Shown here in pieces: positions 8,065 to 16,816 of a DNA stretch of 64,000 nucleotides. The translations under genes were made by a program, and so were the position numbers. Numbering within the stretch: position 1 is the first letter of the stretch; each line of letters opens with the position of its first letter. The notes under the pieces were generated by a model. It made no database searches. It was not told the DNA's origin and worked only from the letters and a program-made list of their open reading frames with translations. This DNA comes from JABDJX01 sp039942715 (GTDB lineage Bacteria; Pseudomonadota; Alphaproteobacteria; Rhodobacterales; Rhodobacteraceae): contig JBDVBY010000001.1 in assembly GCA_039942715.1 (NCBI GenBank), forward strand, positions 806,001-870,000, written 5' to 3'.

Positions 8065-10101
8065 GTGGCCGTCATGGACGTTTTTGCAACTGCGCTTCCT
8101 GCGTTGAGTGATGCTTTTGGTATGATCCTTCAGGTCCATGTGATGGGCTATCTGGTGCTTGGCGTTTGTATGGGCCTTGCGATTGGGGTCTTCCCGGGCC
8201 TTGGCGGCATCGCCGGTCTGTCGCTTTTGCTTCCCTTCATGTTCGGAATGGAGCCGCTGACTGGCCTTGCACTGATGGTGGGCATGGTCGCGGTTGTCCC
8301 AACATCAGACACCTTCGCCTCGGTCCTGATGGGCATTCCCGGATCATCCGCATCGCAAGCCACAGTGCTCGACGGCTTCCCAATGGCCAAACGCGGCAAA
8401 GCTGCGCGCGCGCTATCCGCTGCCTTTGCCTCATCTCTTTTTGGTGGCCTCGTTGGCGCTGCTTTCCTGACCGTCTTTATCCTCGCCGCCCGCCCGATCG
8501 TGCTGCTCTTCAAAACGCCCGAACTGTTGATGATCACCATCTTTGGCCTGTCGATGGTCGGCATCCTCGCTGGCCGAGTTGCAATCAAGGGCATCGTCGC
8601 CGCCTGCCTTGGACTCCTCGTTGGCACCATCGGCGAAGGCGCAAGTGCGGGCGCGTTGCGCATGTCGACCTATGACATGCCTTACCTCGTCGACGGCCTA
8701 AAGCTGGTCATCGTTGGTCTTGGCATTTTTGCGATCCCCGAAATCGTTGCCCTGCTGCGCCAGGACAAAGCCATCTCCGACCGTGCCCAATTGGGCGGTG
8801 GTTGGGCCGAGGGCGTGAAGGACTGGTGGGCGAATAAATGGCTGTCGGTGCGCTGTTCGCTGATCGGCGTGATGGTTGGCGTCATCCCCGGCCTTGGTGG
8901 CTCGGTCGTGGACTGGATCGCCTATGGCCACACGGTGCAAACCGCCAAGGACAAGTCGCAATTCGGCAGCGGCGATGTGCGCGGCGTGATCGGGCCCGAA
9001 AGCTCGAACAACGCCAAAGAAGGCGGCGGGCTGGTCCCGACGTTGCTCTTCGGCATCCCCGGCTCTGGTTCAATGGCGATCTTTATCTCTGCTATTGCCT
9101 TGCTTGGCACCGGCTCGATTGAAGTCGGCCCGTCGATGCTCAAAAACAACCTTGATTTCACTTACGCAATCGTCTGGCTGCTGGCCCTCGCCAACGTCGT
9201 TGGCACGCTGATCTGCATTGCAGCCTCTGGCGGAATCGCCAAGCTGACGTCGATCCGCTTCGCCCTCCTCGCCCCGTTCCTGTTTATGATCATCAGCTTT
9301 GCCGCTTTCCAATCGCGCCAAGACCTGATGGACCTTGTCGCCCTGTTCGCGATCGGTTTTTTGGGCATCATGATGCGCCGCTTTGACTGGTCGCGCCCGG
9401 CGTTCCTGATAGGTTTCGTACTCTCAGACCCGGCAGAAACCTACGCCAACCAAGCCGTGCAAATCGCAAGCTCGCGCTTCCGCAAAGGCTTTGGCGAAGG
9501 CGTCGACTATATTTTCAGCCCCATCGTCATTATCCTGATCATCATCACACTGCTCTCCGTCGTCATCGGCCTGAAGCAAGCCAAGAACATCATGGCCGAA
9601 GGCGATGTCCAGTCAGGCAGCAAACGCGCACCGACGATTTTCTTGCTGGTGGTGTTCGCCTATATCATCGCGACGTTCGTCAATGCTTCGCTGATCCCCG
9701 ATTTCTCGTCCGCCGACCGCGTCTTCCCACGCTTTGTTGCCGCAATCGGGCTGATCGGCAGCATCATTTTGCTGATCCAAATGCGGTTACGGCCAGAAAC
9801 GCACCCGCTGTTCTCCGACCGTGAAAAGCAAGAGGCCGAAGACAATGTGCATGGCCTTTGGCCCACACTTGCGTGGTTTGGCGGCTTGTTGATCCTGACG
9901 GCTCTCGTCGGCTTCATCATCGCCCTCGCAGTATTCCTCTTCGCTTTCATGATCATCCGCGCAGGCAAAAGCCCCGGCTTTGCGGCCCTTTACACCGCCG
10001 CCGGGATCGCGTTCATCTGCTTTATGGCCAGCCTTCTAAACCGCAACTTCCCTCCCGGACTACTTCAGTCCTACGTCGATCTGCCGTGGCCGCTGACATG
10101 A
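8065..10101 (+). CDS. tctA: tripartite tricarboxylate transporter permease, TctA-TctB fusion
   Basis: 678 residues, about 175 longer than TctA alone. Residues about 20-500 are the large TctA permease with its repeated GVFPGLGGIAGL and GVIPGLGGSVVDW re-entrant motifs. Residues about 520-678 form a four-helix TctB-like domain, so large and small membrane subunits are fused. The frame starts with GTG at 8065; an ATG three codons later is an alternative. It overlaps the PrpF-like gene by 4 nt. It imports the carboxylate bound by TctC using an ion gradient (family knowledge). Confidence 0.88.
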   Translation: MAVMDVFATALPALSDAFGMILQVHVMGYLVLGVCMGLAIGVFPGLGGIAGLSLLLPFMFGMEPLTGLALMVGMVAVVPTSDTFASVLMGIPGSSASQATVLDGFPMAKRGKAARALSAAFASSLFGGLVGAAFLTVFILAARPIVLLFKTPELLMITIFGLSMVGILAGRVAIKGIVAACLGLLVGTIGEGASAGALRMSTYDMPYLVDGLKLVIVGLGIFAIPEIVALLRQDKAISDRAQLGGGWAEGVKDWWANKWLSVRCSLIGVMVGVIPGLGGSVVDWIAYGHTVQTAKDKSQFGSGDVRGVIGPESSNNAKEGGGLVPTLLFGIPGSGSMAIFISAIALLGTGSIEVGPSMLKNNLDFTYAIVWLLALANVVGTLICIAASGGIAKLTSIRFALLAPFLFMIISFAAFQSRQDLMDLVALFAIGFLGIMMRRFDWSRPAFLIGFVLSDPAETYANQAVQIASSRFRKGFGEGVDYIFSPIVIILIIITLLSVVIGLKQAKNIMAEGDVQSGSKRAPTIFLLVVFAYIIATFVNASLIPDFSSADRVFPRFVAAIGLIGSIILLIQMRLRPETHPLFSDREKQEAEDNVHGLWPTLAWFGGLLILTALVGFIIALAVFLFAFMIIRAGKSPGFAALYTAAGIAFICFMASLLNRNFPPGLLQSYVDLPWPLT

Positions 10102-11195
10102 GCCAGACAGCAATCCCGTTCCTGTTCATGCGCGGGGGCACCTCTCGCGGACCCTACTTCAACCGAGCAGATCTACCCGAAGATTTGCAGACCTTGGCGC
10201 AAGTTCTAGTCGCCGTTGTCGGTTCGGGCCACCCGCTGAACATCGACGGGGTCGGCGGCGGTAACGCGGTGACAACCAAGGTCGCGATGCTCTCGCCCTC
10301 GGATGATCCATGGGCGGACGTGGATTACTTCTTTGCACAAGTCAGCGTGGAAGATGGTCAGGTCGACTTTAAACCAACCTGCGGAAATATCCTCTCTGGC
10401 GTTGGCTCTGCCGCGATTGAAATGGGCATCGTACCCGCCTCGAGCAACGAAACGGCGGTGAACATTCTGGCCGTCAACACAGGCGCGCGCGTCGCGGCCA
10501 AAATCCAAGCCGGAGCGGACGGCGTTGTCTATCAAGGCGATGCCCAGATCGACGGTGTTCCCGGTACAGCAGCGCCAGTCGCGTTGCAATTCATGGACAC
10601 AATCGGCGGCGCAACCGGAGCGTTTCTGCCCACCGGCAATCTGATCGACAGCTTTGAGGGCATTGACGTCACCTGCATGGATGTCGCAATGCCGCTGGTC
10701 ATCGCGCGCGCCGACAGTTTTGGTCTGACGGGGAACGAAACTGCCGCCGAACTAGACGAAAACCGCGCGTTCTTTGCCCGCATGGAGGCCGTGCGCATCC
10801 AAGCAGGCGAGGCTATGGGCATCAAAGATGTCGCCAATTCCGTGACGCCAAAATTTGGTCTGCTAGCCCCTGCTCGCAATGGCGGCACCATCGCGACACG
10901 CTATTTCATGCCTTGGAAAACCCATCCGACGATGGCCGTCACCGGCGCACAGTGTCTCGCGTCGTGTGTCCTCACACCGGGAAGTGTTGCGGACGGCTTG
11001 GCCACGACACCTGACAGCGGCCCCGCAACGATCACACTGGAACATGCCTCTGGTCAGATCGACGTTTCGGTCGACTTCTCCATTTCGAACGGCAAGATCG
11101 ACCTCAAATCAGCGGGCCTGATCCGCACCGCTCGGCTTTTGGCACGCGGCGAAGTGATGGTACCAAGCGCTGTTTGGGCAGGGATTGCATCCTGA
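10098..11195 (+). CDS. PrpF-like carboxylate isomerase/tautomerase
   Basis: 365 residues from the ATG at 10098, which overlaps the permease stop as ATGA; the frame is open further upstream only inside the permease gene. The N-terminus FLFMRGGTSRGPYFN and the segment NIDGVGGGNAVTTK are hallmarks of the PrpF/GalD family (methylaconitate isomerase, 4-oxalomesaconate tautomerase), with the cysteine in TCGNILSGVG as likely active-site acid/base. Coupling to a tricarboxylate permease suggests it isomerises the imported acid, for example an aconitate. Its exact substrate is not fixed by sequence. Confidence 0.88.
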   Translation: MSQTAIPFLFMRGGTSRGPYFNRADLPEDLQTLAQVLVAVVGSGHPLNIDGVGGGNAVTTKVAMLSPSDDPWADVDYFFAQVSVEDGQVDFKPTCGNILSGVGSAAIEMGIVPASSNETAVNILAVNTGARVAAKIQAGADGVVYQGDAQIDGVPGTAAPVALQFMDTIGGATGAFLPTGNLIDSFEGIDVTCMDVAMPLVIARADSFGLTGNETAAELDENRAFFARMEAVRIQAGEAMGIKDVANSVTPKFGLLAPARNGGTIATRYFMPWKTHPTMAVTGAQCLASCVLTPGSVADGLATTPDSGPATITLEHASGQIDVSVDFSISNGKIDLKSAGLIRTARLLARGEVMVPSAVWAGIAS

Positions 11196-11201
11196 GACAC
11201 T

Positions 11202-11223
11202 TATGTATACCATGGTATACATA
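11202..11223. promoter_or_regulatory. perfect 22 bp palindrome, probable GntR operator
   Basis: The palindrome is perfect across 22 bp, is centred on CCATGG and contains GTATAC in each half. It lies 20 bp upstream of the small ORF at 11243. GTATAC-centred dyads are the known operator type of FCD-class GntR regulators; one is encoded at 13450-14097, and a second GTATAC dyad stands at 14123. Confidence 0.7.
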
Positions 11224-11242
11224 TTAGCGAAAGGCACCTCAG

Positions 11243-11482
11243 ATGTCCGAAACATTCTCAAATTGCATTGTCGCCGCGAAAGCCGAACTCCAACAGGCCC
11301 GCAGGCTTTTGGCCGATGAAATTCGCGCTTATCCAACGCCCATTTCGGGCTGCGATGCGCAGTTCAACCACATGATCGGCGAGAGACAGAAAATCCTCGA
11401 CGCGCTTTCGGCCCTTAACAGCGTTGTCTTTGTCCCAACGCCGCGCACGCCGTCGCAATTTTCGGGCGTCGAAAGCCGGTGA
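11243..11482 (+). CDS. small hypothetical protein upstream of the 2-hydroxyacid dehydrogenase
   Basis: 79 residues, mainly helical and charged (AAKAELQQARRLLADEIRAY), with no membrane segment. It follows the palindromic operator at 11202 and overlaps the next start by 4 nt (GTGA), which supports real coupled translation. I do not recognise the family. It could be a small subunit or modulator of the following enzyme. Confidence 0.65.
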   Translation: MSETFSNCIVAAKAELQQARRLLADEIRAYPTPISGCDAQFNHMIGERQKILDALSALNSVVFVPTPRTPSQFSGVESR

Positions 11483-12447
11483 AGGTTCATATTTTAGACG
11501 ACTGGTTTGACACTTTGCGTACCCTGCCCTGTTTCGACAAACTTGGCGCGCACGACATCACGGTCTGGACCGATCACGAGCCCGATCCGGCCAAACTGGC
11601 TGCACGTGTTGCCAATGCCGACTGTCTTGTGTTGTTTCGCGAGCGCACCAAAATCGGCGCAGACCTTCTGAACCGTTTGCCCAACCTAAAACTGATCAGC
11701 CAACGCAGTGTTTATCCCCACATTGACGTCGATGCTTGCACCGCTAACAACGTCCTTCTCTGTTCGAACATGCATTCCGGCACACCCAGTTACGCCGCCG
11801 CCGAACTCACCCTTGGCGTTATCCTCGCCAGCTTTCGTCAAATTCCCCAACAGGCCGCTTCGCTCTCAAACGGCACGTGGCAAATGGGCGTGGGCCGTAC
11901 GCTGCGCGGGCGCACTTTGGGCCTTTATGGCTATGGTCGGATTGCGGGCGCACTAGCGCAGTATGCCCGTGCAATGGGTTTGAAAATTCAATGGTGGGGG
12001 TCTGAAGACGGACGCAAAAAGGCGCGCGCGGACGGGCAAACCGTGCCAGACAGCCGACAAGCGTTTTTTGAAACCAGCGATATCGTCAGCCTGCACGTGC
12101 GCCTGAAACCCGACACACGCGGTATCATTACGGGCGATGACCTTGCACATATGCGACCTCGCGCGCTTTTGGTGAACACCTCGCGTTCCGGCCTAATCAA
12201 CCCCGGCGTACTTGAGGCTGAGATCGCGCGCGGGCGCATTCACGTCGCCGTGGATGTCTTTGATAATGAACCAATGATCGACACCAAAAGTATCTTGGCA
12301 ACACATCCAAACGTGCTGGCAACTCCGCATATTGGATACGTGACCGAAGACGAGTTCGATCTGCAATTCAGCGACATTTTCGACCAAATCAATGCTTACG
12401 CAAACGGCGCGCCGATCCACATGATCAATCCTGAGGTGGCGCCTTAA
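11479..12447 (+). CDS. D-2-hydroxyacid dehydrogenase family protein
   Basis: 322 residues with a GTG start overlapping the small ORF. NAD-binding motif GLYGYGRIAG near residue 150 lies in the nucleotide-binding domain, and the catalytic triad of the family is present: Arg in VNTSRSG, Glu in DVFDNEP and His in TPHIGYV. The enzyme would interconvert a 2-hydroxy acid and a 2-oxo acid with NAD(P). The GTATAC palindrome upstream suggests control by the nearby GntR protein. The 3' end overlaps the convergent AbrB gene by 23 nt. Confidence 0.9.
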   Translation: MKVHILDDWFDTLRTLPCFDKLGAHDITVWTDHEPDPAKLAARVANADCLVLFRERTKIGADLLNRLPNLKLISQRSVYPHIDVDACTANNVLLCSNMHSGTPSYAAAELTLGVILASFRQIPQQAASLSNGTWQMGVGRTLRGRTLGLYGYGRIAGALAQYARAMGLKIQWWGSEDGRKKARADGQTVPDSRQAFFETSDIVSLHVRLKPDTRGIITGDDLAHMRPRALLVNTSRSGLINPGVLEAEIARGRIHVAVDVFDNEPMIDTKSILATHPNVLATPHIGYVTEDEFDLQFSDIFDQINAYANGAPIHMINPEVAP

Positions 12448-13453
12448 ACACGCGGGCAGCCAAAGGCGCCCCAAGGATCACCGCAAATATCCGCAACACG
12501 TGGTGAGCGATCACGAAAGCCATATCCGCGCCCACGATCAAAGCCAGCACAGTCATTTCCGCTTGTCCTCCCGGGGCGAAGGCCAGGATCGTCTCCATTG
12601 GTGGAGCGAGGTTTAACAAGTGGATGACTTCGGCAAAAATCACCGTCAGGATCAGCAGGATTACGCAAAACCCGATCGCCGCAGCAACGTCTTTGCGCAC
12701 CTCTGCCCCAGTGACGCCAGCGTAATGCGCCCCCACGCTTGTGCCGATAAAAAACTGCGCCGCCCAGATCGCTTCCGCCGGGGGACGGTGCTCCAGAATG
12801 CCAGTCAAAGCGAACACCGCCGCTAACAACAGCGGGCCAAGAATGGATGCCCCAAACAATCCCACGCGTTTGGCCAGTTGCCATCCGACCAGCGCGCAAA
12901 ACACCATCAAGGCCATCTGGCTCAGCGGCAAGCTTGACGCTGGTGCGCCCGGTGGATTGCTCAGATCGGCGTCCCAAACCCATTGCAACAAGAACGGCAA
13001 AGCGACAACGATAACCATCACCCGCGTTGCATGGATTAGCGAAAGCGCGCGGATATCGCCCCCCGCCTCTTCGCCAAATAACACCATGTCCTGCAAACCA
13101 CCCGGCATCGCCGAATAATAGCTTGTCGCAAAATCAAAGCCCCAGACCCTCTGAAAATACGGTACGCCAAGCACCCCGATGCACATCACCATCACCGGGA
13201 TCAGCAAAAGCGTCGGCCACAGGCCAGCCACCGAGATCAACACGGCACTGGTGAATGTGGCACCTACGGCCACGCCCAATACTCCGCGCATTGCGTCATT
13301 CAGCAGCTTGATGCCCTTAAGCGGCGCCCCCATCAGTGCGGCGGCCAGACAAGCAAACAAAGGTCCAAGCAACCAAGGCAACGGCAGGTTTACCGCATAA
13401 AACGCGGCCACACCAAGAAGGCCGATTGCAAAGGTGAAAAGGACTGCAATCAT
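12425..13453 (-). CDS. AbrB-family integral membrane protein
   Basis: 342 residues with about ten hydrophobic helices in two repeated halves; PWLLGPLFACLAAALMGAP in the first half and the segment GASILGPLLLAAVFALTG in the second are the duplicated AbrB-type (ammonia monooxygenase-like) signature. The name is historical: it is a membrane protein, not the DNA-binding AbrB. Its start overlaps the GntR stop by 4 nt, so the two form one operon. Members near catabolic genes are suspected transporters; role here unknown. Confidence 0.82.
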   Translation of the reverse strand: MIAVLFTFAIGLLGVAAFYAVNLPLPWLLGPLFACLAAALMGAPLKGIKLLNDAMRGVLGVAVGATFTSAVLISVAGLWPTLLLIPVMVMCIGVLGVPYFQRVWGFDFATSYYSAMPGGLQDMVLFGEEAGGDIRALSLIHATRVMVIVVALPFLLQWVWDADLSNPPGAPASSLPLSQMALMVFCALVGWQLAKRVGLFGASILGPLLLAAVFALTGILEHRPPAEAIWAAQFFIGTSVGAHYAGVTGAEVRKDVAAAIGFCVILLILTVIFAEVIHLLNLAPPMETILAFAPGGQAEMTVLALIVGADMAFVIAHHVLRIFAVILGAPLAARVFKAPPQD

Positions 13454-14097
13454 TGGCGCAGTGTCTTTAGTCGGTGTCGCAGCGAAGTTTGCAAATGCGC
13501 TTCGGCAGAGGCACCTGCCGCTTCACCATCACGCGCACGGATCGCCTCAATGATGTCGCTGTGCTGGCGACAAACAATTTTGATCCTATCGCTATCGGCC
13601 AATGTTGTGGGGCCCAATAGCATCAATGCATTGTTCAAAGCGCGTGCACTTTCCACAAGAAAACGATTGCGCGCAGCCAGATAAATACAGCGGTGAAAAC
13701 TTTGATTGATCGACGCGGCCTTTTCCGGATTGTTTTTAGCTTCCGAAATGGCTGCGTTCAGATCTTCCATTTCATCGATTTCTGCCGCAACCGCATGGGC
13801 GGCGGCAAGCTCGGCAGCAGTGCGCTCAAGAACAAGACGCATCTCGTACAGCTCGACAACTTCGCTGTGCGACAAGCTTCGGATGACAGCTCCAATACGC
13901 GCTTTGTGTTCAACAATACCGTCCGCTTCGAGCTTGCGCAGCGCCTCTCGCACAGGCGTGCGCGACAGATCGAAACGCTCTGCCAAATCGGTTTCGCGCA
14001 GACGATCGCCAGGTTGAAACGCACCTTCTTGAATCGCTGAAAGCAGACGGTGATAGGCCAGTTCGCCTTGCGACATGCCTGCGGTTTTGTCGGACAT
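13450..14097 (-). CDS. GntR family regulator, FadR/FCD subfamily
   Basis: 215 residues. Winged helix about 10-75 with LRETDLAERFDLSRTPVREA, then an all-helical FCD effector domain (about 80-205) of the kind that binds carboxylic acids through a metal site; EMRLVLERTAAELAA opens the domain. It is divergent from the TcuA-like flavoprotein, with a TTTGTATACAAA dyad between the starts, and a longer GTATAC palindrome at 11202. It most likely represses both transcription units plus its own and is released by a carboxylate. Confidence 0.9.
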   Translation of the reverse strand: MSDKTAGMSQGELAYHRLLSAIQEGAFQPGDRLRETDLAERFDLSRTPVREALRKLEADGIVEHKARIGAVIRSLSHSEVVELYEMRLVLERTAAELAAAHAVAAEIDEMEDLNAAISEAKNNPEKAASINQSFHRCIYLAARNRFLVESARALNNALMLLGPTTLADSDRIKIVCRQHSDIIEAIRARDGEAAGASAEAHLQTSLRHRLKTLRQ

Positions 14098-14122
14098 AAA
14101 GGGGCTTTCTTAATTGTATCCG

Positions 14123-14134
14123 TTTGTATACAAA
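14123..14134. promoter_or_regulatory. TTTGTATACAAA palindrome, probable GntR operator
   Basis: A perfect 12 bp dyad lies 22 bp upstream of the flavoprotein start and 26 bp from the GntR start. It shares the GTATAC core with the 22 bp palindrome at 11202, and a further GTATCC half-site-like element sits just beside it. Confidence 0.6.
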
Positions 14135-14155
14135 ATCTACCAAAGGAGGCGCACT

Positions 14156-15622
14156 ATGTCAAAGCACGTCGTCATTGTCGGATCGGGAAATGCCGCACTT
14201 TGTGCCGGAGTCGCAGCTTTGGAAGCAGGCGCGTCAGTGCTAATGCTGGAAAAAGCGGACGACTCATTGGCGGGCGGCAACACCAAATACACCGCTGGCG
14301 CGATGCGGTTTTCTTACGACAGCAGCGAAGATTTGATACCCTTGCTGCGTGATCCAAACGATCCGCAATTGGCAACAACCGATTTTGGCAGCTACACGAA
14401 AGAACAATTTTCGTCCGATTTACTTGGGTTTAACGGCGGTCGCCCTCTGTCTGATGAACAGCAAATGCTTGTTGGGCGTTCGGGCGAAACGCTCAATTGG
14501 CTTGCCAGCCACGGTGTTCTATTCGAACCGATCTATAGCCGCCAAAGCTTTGAGCGTGATGGCCGTCGCGTCTTTTGGGGCGGGCTGACTTTGGCCGCAA
14601 ACAACGAAGGCGTCGGACTATTCGATATGGAATTGGCTGCGTTCAGAAAGCTTGGCGGCACAATCGAATATGACGCTGCCGTCACTGGGTTGATCCAAGA
14701 AGAGGGCCGCATCGCCGGAGTTATGGTCGGCGAGACCGAGATTTTGGCCGATGCTGTTGTGCTGGCCTCTGGTGGATTTGAAGCTAACGACGAGATGCGC
14801 ATCGCACACTTCGGAGCGAACTGGGCCAAGGCCAAAGTGCGCGGCACGCCGCATAATACAGGCGATGGTCTAAGCATGGCACTGGGCGCAGGTGCCGCCT
14901 CCAATGGGCTATTCGACGGTTGCCACGCAACGCCAATGGATTTGCACATGGCAGATTTTGGCGGCCTGCATCTTCCTCCCGGAGAGCGGAAGAATTATCG
15001 CAAAATCTGTTACTTCTTGGGCGTCATGCTGAACGCGAACGGCCAGCGTTTTGTTGATGAGGGTGAGAATTTCCGCAATTACACCTACGCTCAATTCGGC
15101 CGCGCCATTCTTGATCAACCGGGTCAATTCGCTTGGCAAATATTCGATGCCAAAGTGTTTGATCTGCTTTATGGAGAATACACTTTTCACGATGCGCATT
15201 TTGTTGAGGCTGAAACCTTTGATGAACTGCTTCCACAATTAAAGGGCGTCGATACTAATGCAGCCGCCAAAACGCTCGCGGAATACAACGACGCTGTGAA
15301 TGACACCCCTTTTGATCCAACCATATTGGATGGAAAAGCTGCCGAAGGACTGGACCTGCCAAAGTCGAACTGGGCGCAGCGGATCGACACCGGTCCGTTT
15401 CGCGCCTACCCCGTTACGGGAGGCATCACATTCACCTACGGCGGTTTAAAAGTATCGAGTGGCGGCGCTGTGTTGAATGACTCCGGCCAAGCGATAGAAG
15501 GGCTGTTTGCGTGTGGCGAACTGGTCGGGGGCGTGTTTTACGAAGGATATCCCGGCGGCTCCGGGTTGACCTCAGGTGCTGTCTTTGGGCGGGCCGCGGG
15601 AACCAGCGCCGCCCAATCCTGA
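14156..15622 (+). CDS. FAD-dependent dehydrogenase, TcuA-like (tricarballylate dehydrogenase type)
   Basis: 488 residues from the ATG at 14156, which has an AGGAGG ribosome site; the upstream extension is unlikely. The N-terminal FAD-binding fold reads VVIVGSGNAALCAGVAALEAGASV, followed by GGNTKYTAGAMRF, wording characteristic of TcuA in the succinate dehydrogenase/fumarate reductase flavoprotein family. The C-terminus VTGGITFTYGGLKV and GYPGGSGLTSGAVFGR complete the FAD site. TcuA oxidises tricarballylate to aconitate; with a Tct transporter and PrpF-like isomerase nearby this fits. No TcuB electron-transfer partner is seen, so the acceptor is open. Confidence 0.85.
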   Translation: MSKHVVIVGSGNAALCAGVAALEAGASVLMLEKADDSLAGGNTKYTAGAMRFSYDSSEDLIPLLRDPNDPQLATTDFGSYTKEQFSSDLLGFNGGRPLSDEQQMLVGRSGETLNWLASHGVLFEPIYSRQSFERDGRRVFWGGLTLAANNEGVGLFDMELAAFRKLGGTIEYDAAVTGLIQEEGRIAGVMVGETEILADAVVLASGGFEANDEMRIAHFGANWAKAKVRGTPHNTGDGLSMALGAGAASNGLFDGCHATPMDLHMADFGGLHLPPGERKNYRKICYFLGVMLNANGQRFVDEGENFRNYTYAQFGRAILDQPGQFAWQIFDAKVFDLLYGEYTFHDAHFVEAETFDELLPQLKGVDTNAAAKTLAEYNDAVNDTPFDPTILDGKAAEGLDLPKSNWAQRIDTGPFRAYPVTGGITFTYGGLKVSSGGAVLNDSGQAIEGLFACGELVGGVFYEGYPGGSGLTSGAVFGRAAGTSAAQS

Positions 15623-15721
15623 TCACGTAAAATTTGGGGCGGTTTTTCGCGCGCAGATTTGGTTTTGCGCTCTCAAAACGCTATATCTGTGGAAACTAAG
15701 ACCGCTCAGGAAGGACATGAC

Positions 15722-16210
15722 ATGACGCACTCCCATTTCAATCGGCGCGCCGTTCTTGGATCGGGCAGCGCTTTGATCGCCATTGGGGCTACTGGGCTGG
15801 TGACGCCAGCGCGCGCAAATGGCGTTGCACCAACCGCGTCGATGCGGGGGGGCGCGAACAATTATCGCCCCGATGCGCCGATTGTGAAGCGTATCGGTGG
15901 TGGCGGTTTTTGGATGTCGGGCACTGTACGGCGTGCAGGCGATGGCGCCCCGCTTCCGGGACAACGCATTCAAATTTGGGCGCACACAACCGAAGGCCAC
16001 GAGCGAGATCAACGCAGTCATGGCGCGACCCTGACAGACGAAGACGGCGTCTTCCGCCTTGAAATGCCGCAGATTGTACCGGCCTTTGGGCAAGCGCACG
16101 GCCATCTTGCCTATGACAGCGGCGACTTTCAGACCGTGTTTTTGCGCCCTGTAATGCCCAACTCAAATGATACCAGTCTAGAAGCGCATTTCGTATTGCA
16201 ACCGGCCTAA
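15722..16210 (+). CDS. Tat-exported intradiol dioxygenase-like protein
   Basis: 162 residues from the ATG at 15722 (GGAAGG site upstream). The first 33 residues are a twin-arginine signal (NRRAVLG, Arg8-Arg9, then a hydrophobic stretch and PARA). The mature part resembles the beta-sandwich of intradiol ring-cleavage dioxygenases: GTVRRAGDGAPLPGQRIQIW, TDEDGVFRLEMP and HGH at 126-128, equivalent to the HxH iron ligands. It is short, and the tyrosine ligands are not clearly placed, so catalytic activity is uncertain. Likely periplasmic, followed 6 nt later by a ferric-reductase-like cytochrome. Confidence 0.75.
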   Translation: MTHSHFNRRAVLGSGSALIAIGATGLVTPARANGVAPTASMRGGANNYRPDAPIVKRIGGGGFWMSGTVRRAGDGAPLPGQRIQIWAHTTEGHERDQRSHGATLTDEDGVFRLEMPQIVPAFGQAHGHLAYDSGDFQTVFLRPVMPNSNDTSLEAHFVLQPA

Positions 16211-16216
16211 GCAGAG

Positions 16217-16816
16217 GTGGCGCGTAGCGTTCTGATCTGGGCGGCCTTGGCAATCGCGCTTGTCGCCCCGATTGTGGCAGCCGCCGTTAGCCCGTTGCTC
16301 CAATGGCGCGATCCCATTTATATCGTTGCAGGCTTTGCAGGCATTGCCGCACTGTCGCTGTTGCTGCTTCAACCTTTGTTGGCGGCAGGCACCCTACCCG
16401 CTCTCACCTTGCGCCAAAGCAGAAGCATGCACAAATGGATCGGTGCAAGCGTAACAGCCTTGGTCATAGTTCACGTTGCAGGTCTGTGGCTTACCAGTCC
16501 ACCCGATGTGATCGACGCGCTTTTGTTCGCTTCACCAACACCGTTTTCCCATTGGGGTGTGATTGCCATGTGGACGCTCTTGGCCACGGCAACGCTTGCC
16601 GCGTTGCGCCGCCCACTACGCCTGTCCCCGCACATTTGGCGAATGTGCCATGGTGTTTTCGCAGCCATCATAGTCTTGGGCAGCGTCCTCCATGCGCTTT
16701 TGATCGAAGGCACAATGGAATTTTTCACCAAAGTCGGCATCTCCATATTGCTGGTGCTGATTACGGCAAAGACCTTAAAGAATTTGCGGATATTTAGGGG
16801 AACACCTAGACGCTAG
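16217..16816 (+). CDS. ferric reductase-like transmembrane b-type cytochrome
   Basis: 199 residues, GTG start 6 nt after the preceding stop. Five or six hydrophobic helices. Two His pairs with identical spacing, His72/His86 and His145/His159 (13 residues between), are the bis-heme signature of the ferric reductase/MsrQ/NOX membrane domain. There is no FAD/NAD-binding extension, as in MsrQ. It could pass quinone-derived electrons to the Tat-exported partner encoded just upstream. The redox substrate is unknown. Confidence 0.8.
   Translation: MARSVLIWAALAIALVAPIVAAAVSPLLQWRDPIYIVAGFAGIAALSLLLLQPLLAAGTLPALTLRQSRSMHKWIGASVTALVIVHVAGLWLTSPPDVIDALLFASPTPFSHWGVIAMWTLLATATLAALRRPLRLSPHIWRMCHGVFAAIIVLGSVLHALLIEGTMEFFTKVGISILLVLITAKTLKNLRIFRGTPRR

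Noticed and set aside
9858..10097. Upstream extension of the PrpF-like frame
   Set aside because: It is the +1 shadow of the TctAB gene; PrpF-family homology begins at the ATG at 10098.
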